Shown piece after piece: positions 45,245-58,226 of a stretch of 64,000 bases of DNA. Each line of letters begins with the position of its first letter. The first letter of the stretch is position 1. The DNA is taken from positions 288,825 through 352,824 of the forward strand of contig NW_006920877.1 of NCBI RefSeq assembly GCF_000417875.1, written 5' to 3'. The notes beneath the pieces were generated by a model, which was given only the letters and a program-made list of their open reading frames with translations, did no database searches and had not been told where the DNA came from. Position numbers and translations under genes: made by a program. The DNA comes from Pseudozyma flocculosa PF-1. Its lineage: Eukaryota; Basidiomycota; Ustilaginomycetes; Ustilaginales; Ustilaginaceae.

Positions 45245-48200
45245 TCAATCGACGAAGCGCTCGAGGACCCAGGCGTCGGTGCCGCCGCTCTTTACGCGTT
45301 CCGAGAGCGGGATCCTGGTGTCGCCGCGGTAAAAGTTCCTGCGGGTGCCGCGCTCGCCGGGGGCGCGGGTGAAGCCCTTGGACCGGTAGAGGTCGAGGGC
45401 GTGGTGGTTGCTCGGGTGGACTTCGAGGTAGGTCCTGAGCGTCGCGGCCGTCGACGGGTTGAGGGTGGGCGAGGTGTGCTTGTGCCTGTGCTTGGCGACG
45501 AGGGTTGTGGCGCGGTAGTGGCACTCTGCGACGAGGCAGTCGAGCATCTTTGCGCCGATGCCCTGCGAGCGCTCCGAGGGGTTTACGGCGAGGGTGAGGA
45601 GGTGCGCCTCGACCGCCGCTCGCTTCGGAACGGCGGTGGCACCGTCAGAGCGAGCTCCGAGCGCCTGCTGCATCTTTTCGTCGTGCGACCACAGCGTCTC
45701 CTCGACGGGCGCCTGGACCGTGGCGATCTGGGCCGAGACGACGCCGACAATCGTATCCGTCTGCAGGTGGGCCGTGGATCCCTTGGGCGGCGGGGCGGCC
45801 ATGACGCGCACCACGCTGGGCGGGGCGAGCGACTCGGTGGGACCGGGAAGGTCGTGGGACGCTCCGTCAGCCTTGTCCTGTGCCTCTGCCAGGTGGTCGC
45901 CGGTGACCGAGGTGGCACCGGTAACGTCGGTGGGTGCGCCTCCACGGCGGTGCATGGCTGCAGAGAAGAGGCTGTCGACGGGCGTGCCTGCACCGCTGTC
46001 GAGCAGCGACGACGACGCGCCCGAGGACAGAGAGCGAGGCGCCAACGCCGCCGAGGCGATCCCAGATCCTCCAGCGGCTGCTGAAGCGCCGAGGTGCGAC
46101 GAGGGGCTCGAGCTGTAGGGTGCGTTGGACTGGCGCGCCAGGTTGAGCGCCGATGCGCTGGGTAGCGGGTCGGCGGGCTCTGGGATAGGCTTGGCCACGG
46201 CGACGAGGCAGACGTGCCGGTCGTCGACGAGAAGCCGCAGCAAGAACGACGCCGTCGTCGTGTAATTTTCCCCCTGGTCCGGACTCTGCAAAGGACGGCG
46301 AAGAGGGACGAAAGGGCAAAGAGGAGAAGAAGGGTCGAGGGATCGTCAGCAAGATTGCCGAGGCAGCCCAAACAAGGCCGATGTCAACCACTACGGGGCC
46401 CCGCACCGAGCAAGCGCTAAAAAAAAAAAGGGAGCGACCAGGCCAGGGGCATGAAAGAGAATCCCGTGCGGAAATCTCGACGTGCCAGATCGCCGAGCTC
46501 CGAGGGGGAGGCCGCCAGCAGCCACCGATAAGTGGGGTCCATAGCTCAGCAACCGGCGCCCTCGATAGCGTCGGTAGCCTCGGCCCCCCTCCTCTTCGCG
46601 GATCAGGGCCGAGCAAGAGAGCGGTGCCAAGAAGGTGCGCGACAAGAGGCAGGACGAGGTGGCAGGCTCGCCTGCGGTGACAGGACCGAAGACCCGGAGG
46701 ACGGCGCGCGCCCCTCGGCGAAATTGCTTGAGCGAAATTTCTCCGACGCGCGGCGAGACTCGAGCGAGGCGAGGAAACGTGGCCAGCAAGAGCCCGCGCC
46801 GCCCCACTTTGCTTGGCTGGCCAGCGGCCCGAACGACGTGCGCCGGGCTTTGCTCTGCCCTGCTCGTGCCCTGCCCAACCCACGCAGCGCAACAACGCAA
46901 CGCAGCACGCAACGCAACTCGACTGCCGAAACCGGAGATCCCTCGGACCGGTGCCTGCCAATCCGAGCCAGAGTCGACCGTCCCTCGGTCCTGGTCCGCT
47001 CTCTTGCTGCGCCCACGTCGGCCGCCTTATCGATCTGGGTGGATGCCACGCCGCCGCGGCGCCGCCGGAACGTCGCCGGCCAGCATGCCAGCAAGCGGGC
47101 CAAGCGAGTCGACCGGAGCACGTCGAAAGAGCCAGATCAGAGATTGGCCGCGAGGGCCCCTCTTTTTAGCTCGTGGCCGTGCCAAGCAGGGGGGGCGCAA
47201 AAAAGTTTTAGACGGAGGTGGACCCCTAAACGGAGGCACCTCCGCCATGCTTATTGCTCCCCTCCTGCTCGAGGCACCCCGGCGCCACTCGTCCGTGCCA
47301 GCGATACGTCGCCGGACCGAGCGAGTACGCACAGCACGGGCCGGGCTCCTGGATCCCAGTTCCCCGTTGGGCTCTTCCGCTCTGGGTTAGGGGTTCCAGG
47401 CTGGCGCCTCTTTCGGGCTCGCGTGGCCGTCCCTCGGCAGCGTCGTTGGATGCGGTGGTGTTGGCGGGACCCAGGTGGCCCGGCTTTCATCTGATCCGAT
47501 TATCGTCATCAACAATGCCGCAGCCAGCGGCGTATCTCCGGAACCCTGCATTGATCCCCTCCATGCGCCCCGTCGTTCCATCGTGCGTGCGTGCGTGCGT
47601 GCGTGTGCGTGTGTGGGCGAGCGAGCGAGCGAGAGAGAGAGAGGAGCTCGAGCAAGAGCGGTGCGTGGGACGCACAGCAGCCTACACGGATGCGCGGTCC
47701 GTCCGAGGGTGGGTCTGGCAGCTCGCGCAAAGGGTGTGCCTGCGGAGGTCGGCCCCACCACTCAACGAGACCGGCCAACCGTAATGGGCGTGGCGCAGAG
47801 CCTCTCGGTCTCGGTGGGCGAGCGGGACTGGCTGCGTGTTGCTAGCCTGCCAAAGAGCGGGGCAGCCCTTGCCTCCTCGTCGAATGCCGACAGCCTGCGC
47901 GAGGCCAGGCTGGACGCTGCGTGGTGCTCGGCCACGACCGGATCGGGATGGCCGTACGCCGCTGAACAGATACTTACCCGGTCTGCATCGCCGTGGAAGA
48001 CGTGCAACTCCCGTACTTGCTCCAGGTCGGTCCGTCGTAGTGCTCGGATCTCGATGCGAGCGTCCAGGGCGGCCGCTTTGGCGGCGGAGCTGAGAGGCGC
48101 GCTGAGCGTCGGCAGCTGCGGAACCTCTGGAGAGACGATCTCGACGGGCAGCGGTGCCGCCGGATCGCGTTCCGGCGCGGCGTCGTATTCGAAGCCGTAG

Positions 48201-49105
48201 TCCATGGGGAGGTCGTCGATCTCCGGCTCGTCGACCAAGCTGACCGAGGACGCGTTGGACACGGGCGCCGAGGGGTTGTGCGAGAGCGGCGGCATGCCTT
48301 CGAGCGCGTTCGCCATGTCTTGGTCGTCGCACCGGAGGGCAGCTGAATCCCGCTCGAGGCGGTCAGACAGGCTCGAGATGGCAATGGGCCGCGCGAGCCC
48401 GCCCGGCAACAAGCCAGAGGATCGGCTGGGTGAAGCGGCATCGGCCTCGATCGAGCGCGAGTACGCGTCGTCGTCGCCGATCCAGCGCGGTTGGAAAGCC
48501 TCGATCTCGAGGTTGCGCTTGAGCCCCTCGAGGCGTGACGCGAGGTAGGTGGCATCGGGGGCGTGGCTCAACAAGGCCTGATCGCCGAGCTGCTCCATCT
48601 CCTGCTCGACGGCGTGGACCGTCTTGCCCTTCCACTCGAGCCCACCGTAAGTGATGCCGCCGCCGCCGTTGAGCTTGGGCGGGCCGGACTTGGCCTTGCC
48701 GTAGGCGGGCATGGGTGCAAAGGATGCGCGCACGTCGAAGAGGGGGTCGTCGGAGTCGTCGGATTGGCCGGAGCGGTCACTCTTCTGGCTGTCGATGCTG
48801 CCGGTGGGCGAAGACGCCAGTGAGTCGTCGGGCGTGCCGATCTGGAAAGATGCGATGCGCCTCTGCTTCTTGGATGCGGGCATCGCCTGGGGCACCATGG
48901 CGAAGCCGTGGGTAGATGGCGCGTGTCGCGAGGGTGAGACTGGGCCGGACGCAGCCTTTGCGGGAGCTGCGGCTGCATGTGCGGCAACTGGCGGAGGTGC
49001 AGCGACGGCATCGACGTCGGGGGCCATAGTAAGCCAGCCGGTGAAGCGCGGTCGGGATGGTCCGGCGATAGGAGCCCGCTCGTCGTCGGAGGAGTTGTAG
49101 GACAT
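45245..49105 (-). CDS. GNAT-family N-acetyltransferase with long disordered N-terminus
   Basis: Two exons on the minus strand, 47978-49105 and 45245-46285, encode 722 aa from MSYNSSDDERAPIAGPSRPR. Residues 1-350 are mostly disordered. The GNAT fold begins at about 352 (ARIEIRALRRTDLEQVRELH) and continues after the intron with NYTTTASFLLRLLVDDRHVC. A Ser/Ala-rich insert (about 410-550) precedes TIVGVVSAQI, the acetyl-CoA loop ERSQGIGAKM (614-623) and LEVHPSNHHALDLYRSKGFT. The layout recalls protein N-terminal acetyltransferases such as Naa50/Naa60, but the substrate cannot be named. The 1692-nt intron is far longer than the others; I joined the parts because each alone lacks half of the fold and the phase-0 ends fit. 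Two separate genes remain possible. Confidence 0.68.
46286..47977 (-). other. outsized intron of the GNAT gene
   Basis: It begins with GTAAGT and ends with TTTGCAG. It holds a microsatellite at 47583-47644 and a run of 11 A at about 46420-46430. The open frames inside (for example 46532-47494 on the plus strand) have no recognisable domain. A missed short exon or a nested RNA gene is possible. Confidence 0.55.
47583..47644. repeat. (GTGC)n-(GCGA)n-(GA)n compound microsatellite
   Basis: GTGC units pass into GTGT, then GCGA, then GA dinucleotides over about 60 bp, inside the long GNAT-gene intron. Confidence 0.9.
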
Positions 49106-50584
49106 GGTGGCGAGATGGGTGAAAGACGGAGCCAGAAGGAAAGCGGACAGAGATGCTGCGAGAGAGAGAGAGATTGAAGGACGCGAGAGACGAGATGAGG
49201 TCAAGGCGAGACGCTTTCTATGGACGATGCGACGGGTGGCGTGGAGTGGATGGCGGGGCGATAGGGCCGAGTAGGGTATCTGCAGATGCTGAGTTGAAAG
49301 GCGGAGCAGGGGGGCAAGGTTGTGTCGAGATGGTGGGCCTAGCGTATTTGAGGTGGCTGCTGCTGCTGGATTGGCGCGATTGTGGTGAGATGCTGCTACA
49401 ACAAGTGCAACAACGCGATCATGGTGGTGAGCAAAGAGTGAGGCGGTGGTGAGAGAGTTGGTGAACAGGGGAAGACGTGGTGATTGTTTGATAGCGGGCA
49501 AAGCCAGCAAGGTGGGGGCCGGTGGGTCGGCAGCCATCCGTCTCGTCGGGGGCCGGCAGGCGGTGCGGTTGCTGCCCGCGCTAACGCAGCAACGATGGCA
49601 GGCCCGGCTGTTTTTTTTGGCCATGCCTTGCTCGCTCGCCCGCCTGCCGGCTTGGTCAGGCCCAGACAGAGAGGCTGGATCGGCCGCCCAGCGCGGACCG
49701 GGGAGCGCCGTCTGCACCTGCCTGCCTGCGCTTGCCTGCGCTGGCCTGCCTGCCCAATGCCCAGGCGCTGCCAGCGATAAGCGGGACAGGGGCGGGCACG
49801 CCCCGACCGCCAGCACCGCTTCATCCGTCTGCTGCGCCCCGGGTCCGGCAACCAGATCGAAAATCACGAAAATCCCAGCCGGCTGTCCGCACCTGCTGCT
49901 GGGGGGAATTCACGAGCCAAAGCAGCGCGCACGCACGCACGTTGATCAGGGGGCCCTGGGGAAAGGGGGCCTCCGAATGACGCAAGCGGGCGTGCCGACG
50001 TAAAAAGCGCGAGCTCGCTCCCCAGCCTGGCCTGGCCTCTTTCACCCTCCAGCCAGCCGGAAGCGGCCCGGCCAAGCTCGACAACTCTCGCGCGCGTCTG
50101 CTCTCCGTCGCGATCGCGCATCGACGAGCCTGACCTCTCCCTGCCGCATACAATCTGAACGCGCAAGCACGCAGCAGCTCGACGGCCAATCACCTCGCGA
50201 AGCTCCTCTCAGACAAACCACAGTAGCCGCGGTGAAACGGGACGACCGTCGACTGGCAGAAGGAACACCTTGACTTGAAAAGCGCGCACGGGAGGCAGGG
50301 GCAAAGGACAGGAAAGATAGCGAGCGTAGGAGGGGTGGGTGGGTGCGTCGGAAAGCGCCGCAGCGCCGACGTCATGGGCCCTGTAGCGACCGTCGGAAGG
50401 CTCGTCGGCGTCGACGAGCACAGGCAGAGACCGAAGAAAAGAATGGATAGGGACCGTCCGACTCAGGGACGGACCGGGTAGAAGGGTGAGAGAGGGAGGG
50501 AGGAGAGAAAGAAGAGCGGCCGAGAGGGTATCCTTGGAAAGACAGAGCTGAGCGGGCATCGGCGGCAGGGCGGTAGAGACATGC
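49106..50584. other. intergenic between EFR3 and the GNAT gene
   Basis: About 1.5 kb with a TGCC-rich segment near 49690-49755 and a GAGA run at 49157-49173. It should contain the GNAT-gene promoter and the EFR3 3' region. No coding exon was recognised. Confidence 0.45.
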
Positions 50585-53500
50585 TCAGGCCGCGTATGGC
50601 GGTGCGATGGGCCTGTTGGGGACCGTGGCCGTCCCCGCCGCAGCGTCGAGCGCACCGCTGGTGGCGTCGTTCTCGGCCTGCTCATCGACGCCAACCTTGA
50701 GCGAGTCGAGCAGGCCGACGGCGCCCGTCGCGTTGAGGCCGGCTGCGCCCGAGCCTACCGCGCCCGGGCCGACGACGCTGATCTTGCGCGACTCCCTCCG
50801 CGAAGCCCGCCGGTCCGCCAGGTCGTTGGCTCCGGTGCCGTTGCCATTGACGCCAAGCAACCGGCTCGACGGCTGCGACGTCGCAGACGCTCCCAGCGCC
50901 TCCCGGAAGTCGTCGATGCCCGCGCTGCGCGACTCGGCCGTGTCCGTCGACAGCGAGACGACGCTGCCGTTGGGGCGGAACCCGGAGCCGTTCGGTGCCA
51001 GCCCCTCGCCGGTGCCGTTGACGTTGGCTCCGTTGGCCGCCCCCGGGGCCGCAGCCGCCGATGACGAAGGGGCGTACGACGGCCGCCTCGAGGTGAGAGC
51101 GGTCGGGTTGGCGCTGCTACCGCCGGCGCTCCACGCGCCACATGGGCTGGAACCGGCAAAGGCCTCGTCGACGGCCATGCCGACGCTCCAGTCGCGCTCG
51201 AGCCAGCGTCGGATCGTGGCGGTATCGAGGTGGCTCGTCGACTGCAGCTTTGCGCTCGAGGCCAATCCATCGATGACGCCGCTGCGGTTGACAGAGGGCG
51301 AACCGGTGCTGCTCGACTCGCCAGCACCGTTGATGCCCGGGACGACCGAGAAGGGCACAATCTCGGGAGGCAGCGTGAGGCCTTCGGGAGGCGTGGGACC
51401 GAGCTCGACGCCAAAGGACGGAATCTGCGAGATCACCGCCTGGGCCGACGAGCTGATGGAGGCGACTTCGAGCGCCTCGCCGAGCTTCGCCAGAGCGCGG
51501 GCCGAGACGAGTCGGGCGGCGATACGCCTCTGGTTCTCGAGGCCCGTGTTGGACCCGTTCGAGAGGCCGTCGACCACCAGACGGCTGCCAGCATCCTTGT
51601 CGAGGGCCAATAGCATCGGGGTCAGGCCCAAGGCGGCGGCGCTGGGGGCCGCCGAGATCAGCTCCTCGAGCGCCAGCGCAATCGCCGTATAGTCGACGGG
51701 AAGCGCGGCGGTGGCCTCGGAAGCGGTGCCCTGTCCCGACGAGGCGGTCCCGCTCATCAGGGAGCCGGGCCTGCCGGGGTCGAGGTTGATGCGCTCAAGC
51801 TGTGGCAGGATCTCCAGCGGCGACTCTCGTAGGTTGCCGGTGACCGCCTGGCCCACCGAAAGCGACTTGCTGAGGCCCATGACGTGGGTCGAAGCGGCGA
51901 GGGCGTGGATGAAGCCAATGGCATCCTCGATCCTCTCGACCGACAGCCCCACGTCGAAGCTGGCCGCTCCGCCTGTGCCGCGCTCGCGGTCGATCTCGTC
52001 GCGGAAGAGGGTGACGAGCGTCTGGATATAGGCGAGACGGACACCGTGGTTCGACGAGGTCAGCAGCGACGCAGTCCGCACCATCACCGACAGCGAGACG
52101 CGGTTGCGCGTGCCGGCGCGGGCGAGTCCGATCTGCGTCTGGTTGCCTGCCGCAGCCGTCTTGCCCTTGGCGTCCTCAGAGATTCTGTCGTCGACACCCT
52201 TCTGCACCTCGCCGCTGGAGCGGTGCGCGGTGCGCAGCACGCCCATGAGGCAGAAGAGCAGGACTCGGATGCTCTCGTCGCGCTGCTCGGGACCAGCATT
52301 GGCGAGCCTCTGGCGCTGAAGGTGATCAGTGAGGTTCCCGCCCTTGAGCGAGCCGCCAGCACCGGCACCGGCGCCAGCGCCAGCCGCTTCAGCACCGGCC
52401 GCTGGCATCTGCAGAGCGGCGATTCGGGCGGCAATCTCGTCGGCGATGTCGTTGATCTGGTCGGCGTAGTAGACGTGGGTGCCGAGCCCGCTGATGCAGT
52501 CGACTAGCGGAGGCAGGAGGCTGTCGCGCGTGTCCTTGTACACACGCCGCACCGCCAGTGCCGCCAGGTTGCTGAGCGTGTCCGACGTGCTGAGGCCAAT
52601 GAGGCTGAGCGGACCAGTGAGGATGCCCTTGGCCATCTCGATGAGCGAGAGGTGCTTGGTGGTGGCCTGTCCCTCGCAGACGTCGACCAGGTGCTCGACC
52701 AGAGTGGTCAGCACGACGAAGCGGTACTGCAGCGCGGTCCAGCTGCAGAGCGACTGGGCCAGCCATCGGCACCAGTCGACGTTCTCCCAGTGCGACTTGG
52801 CCTGTCGGCCATCCGTAGGCGGCGGGATCGTCAGCGAGGACTGCCCGTCGAGCCAAGAGGTGGCGTGGGCGACCACCGACTGGACGTGGCCCGCGTCGCC
52901 GTGGCGCAGCAGACCCTGCATGATGGCGATTGCCCGCGTGACGACCTCCTCGTAATTGGGCCCTTTTTCGCCATCAATGTGGCCCGAGAGCGAAGGCGCA
53001 CGGCGGGAGGCGAGCGGCCGCTTCTTGATGCTGAGCTCAGAAAACGTGGTGCGGCCGTCGGCGACCTTCTTCGACTCGCTGGTGAGCCAGTCGAGGGTGA
53101 CGCGGTTGTCCTTCATGTTTTCGAGCAGCGCCGGCACGATCAGCGACGAGTGGCTCGCAAAGACGGACGTATAGAGGATGTCGGAGCCAACAGCGCCCGC
53201 GAGAGCGCTGAGGCCGATGAGGCGTGTGCGGTTCCGCTGCTCGACGTCCTCTGCGCCGGCCTGGTCGACTCCTCCGGCAGCGCGCGGGCGCTCGACGGCG
53301 AGGCCCGCGAAGCCCTTGAGCAGATCCTTGAAGCCGCCGTCAACGTTCGTGGTGGCCGGGTCGATGTAGGATGCGAGGGCGTAGAAGGCGCTGGCGGACC
53401 TTGCGCTGATCTCAAGATCCCGCGGCCTGTGCGGGTTGGGGCCGGCGGCGTCAAGGCCCGAGGCGATGATGGCCTGGGCCGGACGGATAAAGTAGTTGAG

Positions 53501-53904
53501 GTGGGCTTTGCACTCGGTCAAGAGGTTCTGCGTGATGGACAGCGTGATCATCAGACCACTGTGCGGTCCGGCGGGAGGGGAGCAGTGCGGGATGCGAGCG
53601 TCAGAGCAGTGCTTTGCGATGCGGATGGCTCAAAGCCGCTCTCGGTGGGTACTCACGCCTTTCCCTTGTCAGCAGCGGCTCCGCTGCCCTTTGCGGCGCG
53701 GGCATCGGTCGCCGCGCGAGCCTCGAGGACGGCGCCGACCTTTGCGAGCTTCGCAGGCTTGTTGGTGGCATAGTAAGCGAGGCGGCTAAGCTCGTTGGAG
53801 TTGGGACGGTACTCTGGTCCGGAGGTGGCGAGCGCCTTTGGGACCGGATAGCACTCTTCAATGAGCTTCTTGTGGTTGGACTTTGGCAGGCACATTTCGA
53901 GCAT
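50585..53904 (-). CDS. EFR3: Efr3, plasma-membrane scaffold for PI4-kinase
   Basis: Exons on the minus strand, 53657-53904 and 50585-53558, encode 1073 aa. Efr3 anchors the Stt4-Ypp1 (PI4KIIIalpha-TTC7) complex at the plasma membrane. The conserved N-terminus reads CLPKSNHKKLIEECYPVP and SNELSRLAYYATNKPAKLAK, with a Cys at residue 5 from the chosen ATG and a basic patch suited to membrane contact. HEAT/ARM-like helices follow (LTECKAHLNYFIRPAQAIIA, IVPALLENMKDNRVTLDWLT, ILTGPLSLIGLSTSDTLSNL). The last 300 residues are Ser/Gly/Ala-rich with RRESRKISVV. An alternative start nine bases downstream would begin at MCLPKSN. Confidence 0.92.
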
Positions 53905-55571
53905 CGGCGGAGGCTTCGAGCCCGGAGCTGGAGCCGTCAAGAGGGTATGGATGCGGCGTGAGGCACGGAGACGATGGAGGCTAGGCGGTTGAGAGATGCC
54001 GAAGGAAGCCCAAGGAGCGAGCGAGAGCCTTCGAGCTTGACCTTGTCAGGGGTAGGGGTGCAAGGTGTTGAAGCAGCCGAGAGGACGACTGCGAGGGTAT
54101 TGGCAGAAAACGAGGGGATGTCGATTCAACCTCGACAGAAGGAGTGCAGTGTGCCGGTGGCGACGGTGAGAGTGGTGGTGGCTGGTGATGGATGAGAAGA
54201 ATGATGGGCGCCGTTGAGGTTGTGCGGGGAGGGCGGCGGCAGGCAGATGGGATGGGCAGCGACGGAAGGAGAGTAGTGTGGGGCCAGGAAGGGTGACGAG
54301 GCGAGGCTGTGAGGGAGGAGAGGAGCTTAGGGCTTGGACGTGCATGCCCTCAACCGCGGATCGGAGAGCGAAGGTGGCAGAGGCCAGCAGCTGAGCAGGC
54401 CAACCACGCCCCAGAGCAGCGCCCGCCCGCCCCACGAACCGGTTGCGGCAGCGGCGGCTGCAGCCCCCCAAGCTGGTCTGACCGCGTCCGACCTTCTCTC
54501 GACAAAAGGCAAGGCACCTGGCGAGGCCAAGGCGACGGCAGACTGCCTGCCTGCAGCCCCGCTTCACCCTGCAGCCCCGCTACACGCTGCAGCCGCCGAG
54601 CCTGCCTGCCTGGCCGGCCTGCCTCAGATCCAAGCCGCTGCTCAACCCGGCCCGCCACGATGGCGCTGCTGGGTCCACTGACGGTACGCTGGCCGTGCCG
54701 TCCTCGCCCTCGCCCGAGTAGCCCTGTTGCAACCGAGAGTAGTAGAGGCTCGAGGATGGTGGGGTCAGCCTAGAGCGTCGTGACGAGCAGCGCCGCCCCA
54801 TCGCTGCTAATTTTCAGCCCACGGCCCGCCTACAACCCCCCCTAGGCAGGCCTGCTAGCTGGCGTTTGGGCCTCCATTCGCGACGCCAGAAGCAGGCAGG
54901 GGGGCCTGGCCTGGCCACGCCTTGCACGGGCGCAGAGACGCTGTGACCGTTCGAGGTGTCCAGGCGTTCCCCCTCTCCCCAGCATCCGAGGCTGCGGCTT
55001 CTCAGCTGACGAGAACGAGAAGAAGCAAGATCGACCAAATCGACGATGCGGGGCAGGCGCGGGGGCGCCGAGCTCGAGCGAGATTTCACGCGGCAACCTC
55101 GCTCGCTCGATGCATCCCGCCTCGCCTGGCGCCTGGCCCAGCCAAAGCCAGACGCACGCGGCAAGCAGATAGAGGCGACCTGACCCGGCGTAGGCGAGAC
55201 GGCTGGCGAGGCGAGAGACGTGGAGCGGCTCCGACGTCGAATCCACTCTCCCGCTCCCCCCTCTCCTACTCCCCGCCTCTCCTCCGCGCAGGCTCACCCG
55301 GCAGCCAAGAGCCTCCCCGTCCCCTAGACGGCCGCAGAAGTGGCTCGAAGCCGCCTTTCGATGCACCCGGAAGGACGTGCTGGGCCGAGCCGGAATGGTG
55401 AGCTCGAGATGGATGCTACAAGTACAGGCCGATATGACGCCTACCGTTGAGCAGGCCTCGTCGATGCAACGGCAGGGTGCTTCGTAGCCGCCACACGCAG
55501 GCGGCACAAAGTGGCGCGGGTATCTGGGAGCGCGAGGGCGCCGAGGGTGCAAGGTCGCCGGCACCCGCGGC
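53905..55571. other. intergenic between KU70 and EFR3
   Basis: About 1.67 kb between minus-strand genes. It has an imperfect tandem CTGCAGCCCCGCT at about 54551-54595 and TGCC-rich stretches near 54598-54625 and 54845-54920. No coding exon was recognised. Confidence 0.45.
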
Positions 55572-58226
55572 CTACTTGCGCATCTTTTCGATGTGTGCAG
55601 AGATCCTGTCGACCAGGTCGGCCTTCTTGCCCTTCTTGTCGAGGCGGTAGAAGTCGCAGACGCCCTTGAGGTCCACCACGGTGTACTGCGACGTCCATCG
55701 TTGCAGAGACGCACGACAGCAGAATGGGCGATGGTTCAGCACAATGGACCGTCTGGACGTTCGGGCCAGCTCGAGACAGACTCGTACTCACCGAGCTCAG
55801 CTTGCCGGCCTTGTACATCTTGAGGATCTCCTTGTCGTTCTCGAACGTCCTTTCGCGAGTGCCGGAGCTAGTCGCCGTGGCCGTGTCCGACGCATGACGA
55901 ACGCGGTCATCCTTGTCGATCTCGTCGTGGAACGCGCTGATCAGGTGCGCCGTCCGCTGCAGTCGCGTTGCGCAAAGAGGAGGGAAAGCGAGGATGGTTC
56001 AGCACGAGGGTCCTGTCTTCTCTCGAAGCGCTCGACACCGCCATCGTGCAAAGAGGATAGCTCCAGCGCACCTTTCTGATCATGTCGTACTGGGGCAGCG
56101 TGTGATCGTCCATGGTCTCCGGCAGCGGCTCCTGGAACGCCGTCGCCTTGAGCACGGCGTAGTGGTGGTTAAGCGCGGGGTTGGGATAGTGGTCTGGGTT
56201 GAACGGCTTGCTCTTGTGGAAGCGCTCAATCACCGCCTTGGCCGCATCAACCTGGTGGAGCTCTGCCTCTGCCGGCGGATTGTTGAAGACGGCGTCGGGC
56301 ACCTCGCGCACGTCGTCGGCGAACGGCAGCGTGATGAGGTGCATGCCGGGCGCGGCGACCTGCTGCCCCTTGACCACCTCCTCGGCCTGGGGCAGGATGG
56401 CGACAAAGACCGGCGTGACATTCTGCCTGGGCATGAAGAGGCCGAGACCGATCTTGTCCTTGCGCACCATCGAGTCGAGGAGACCGGCAAAGACCTTTTT
56501 GCTTCCGCGATACTCCTGGCATGCGGATCGGGAAAGAGAGGGAGCGGCAGCGATGGGAGCGTCCCAGCAGCGCAGGGATGGTCAGCCACCGAACGGCGAC
56601 AGCAGCGTCCAGCGCTAGGCAGCACTCGCTCACAATGTCGGACGGGTAGATAAAGTAGGCGTGCTTGACATTGTCCTGGAACTTGAGCTCGGAGCGATCC
56701 TTGAAGCCGAGCAGCTTGAGACCTGCGTCGGCCACGCAACGAGCGGGAACAGACGGAGAGCAGGGTGAGCGGATCAGGTGCAGGCGCAATCGCCGCTGAC
56801 GAGCGCAACTCACTTGGCAGCATGCCTAGCGACTTGATCCTCTTTAGCTCGTCTCCCTGGAACCTCACCTGGCCCCGCAGGCTCGCGGTCTTGCCAAACT
56901 GGAAGGCGGGCACGATCTGCTCCTTGGTCAACGTCTTTTCCGTCGTCTGCAGGCGCGGAAAGGAGGGTGCAAGGTCAGCTTGCGGCCCACCCTTTCCGGT
57001 CAACGCAGGCAGCGGCCCATCCGCAGCGTACCGGGTCGATGTAGTGCTGGTGCGTCACCACCTCCTTCAGCTCTCCGCACTCCTCGTCCACCAGCACCTT
57101 GACCGGATTGCCCTTGGTCGTCTTGGAGATGAGCGAGTACCTGTAACAGGCGGGAGGAGGAGGGGAAGAAGAAGAAGAAGGAAGATGGTCAGCGGGCCGG
57201 AGAACTCGCTGCGCCCGCCATGGGCCGCCGTGCTTCGACTCACCCCTTGATTCCGATCTGCCAGACGTTGCTGCGCATGATGCCGTTTTCGGTGGTGATA
57301 CCCGAGCCGATGGTGCCGAGCTCGAAGCGGATGCTGAAGACGACGCGCTTGGGCGTCTCGCGGGTGCTGACGTCGCTCTCGAGCTCGTTGAAGCGGATGG
57401 CCGAGTCCCACAGGTGGCGTCGCACCTCCTGGCCCTTGAGGTCTTCGGTCGAGGCGTGGAAGCCCTTGGGCACTTTAGGCGCCTGGAGGCCGCCCTCGGC
57501 GTCGTCGTCGTCGTCGTCGTCGTACTGCTCGAAGATGTCGGCGTAGAACTTGTTGACCTGGAAGGGGCTTTCCTCGGTGCCGATGAAGAAGGTCTCGATC
57601 CGGATGCCGAGCTTGCGGAACTCGGCCATCTTTTCGAGTGACGACTTGCGGGCGCGGGTCGACTTGGGGTCGGTGGCGAAGGGGTGCGGGTCGTCGTTGT
57701 CGGTGATGTAGAAGACGCGCTTGCTGCCGGCGTTTGCGGCGGCGACGATGCCGACGCCGGCGTTGGCGAGGGCCCAGTCGATGCGCATCTGCTTTTCTGC
57801 GGGCGGGAAGGCGTTGCGCAGGTGGTCGGGATCGGCCTCGGCCTGCTTGAGGAGGCTCTTGATGTTGAACGTGTCCGGCACGTTGACCTGGCGCACAGTG
57901 AGGAGCTCGTGGCTGCCGCGGTAGTATTCTCCGGGCTGGGCCGACTTGAAGACGGTGTCGCTGGTGTTGAAGACCATGACGCCGACATGGTCGTGGGGGG
58001 AGCTGATGAGCTTCTTTTCCATGAGGCTCGCTGCGGCCCGGAGTGCGACGTAGAGGTTTGAGGTGCCGGAGCTGGGGTTGATCTGGTGCATCGAGGGGCC
58101 GGCGTCGATGCAGAAGAGGACCATGTCCTTTTGATAGGTGGCGTTGAGGTCGAGCTCCTCGAGCTCATCCTCGCTGTCGTCGCGCTCGGCCTCGCGCTTG
58201 TTGACGAACTTTGCTTTGGGCGGCAT
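55572..58226 (-). CDS. KU70: Ku70 DNA-end-binding subunit
   Basis: Seven exons on the minus strand (57244-58226, 57032-57140, 56814-56946, 56634-56722, 56072-56515, 55792-55956, 55572-55685) encode 678 aa. With Ku80 it threads onto broken DNA ends for non-homologous end joining and acts at telomeres. The vWA-like N-domain includes MVLFCIDAGPSMHQINPSSG, DHVGVMVFNTSDT and RVFYITDNDDPHPF. The beta-barrel core includes GYSLISKTTKGNPVKVLVDE, FQFGKTASLRGQVRFQGDEL, KFQDNVKHAYFIYPSDI and LGLFMPRQNVTPVFVAILPQ. A C-terminal SAP motif (VVDLKGVCDFYRLDKKGKKA, LVDRISAHIEKM) confirms Ku70 rather than Ku80. An acidic run of seven Asp lies in the N-domain. The length is close to human Ku70 (609 aa). Confidence 0.97.

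Noticed and set aside
46532..47494. 320-codon plus-strand frame inside the GNAT-gene intron
   Set aside because: Arg/Ala/Ser-rich with no domain or plausible start; most likely a chance frame.
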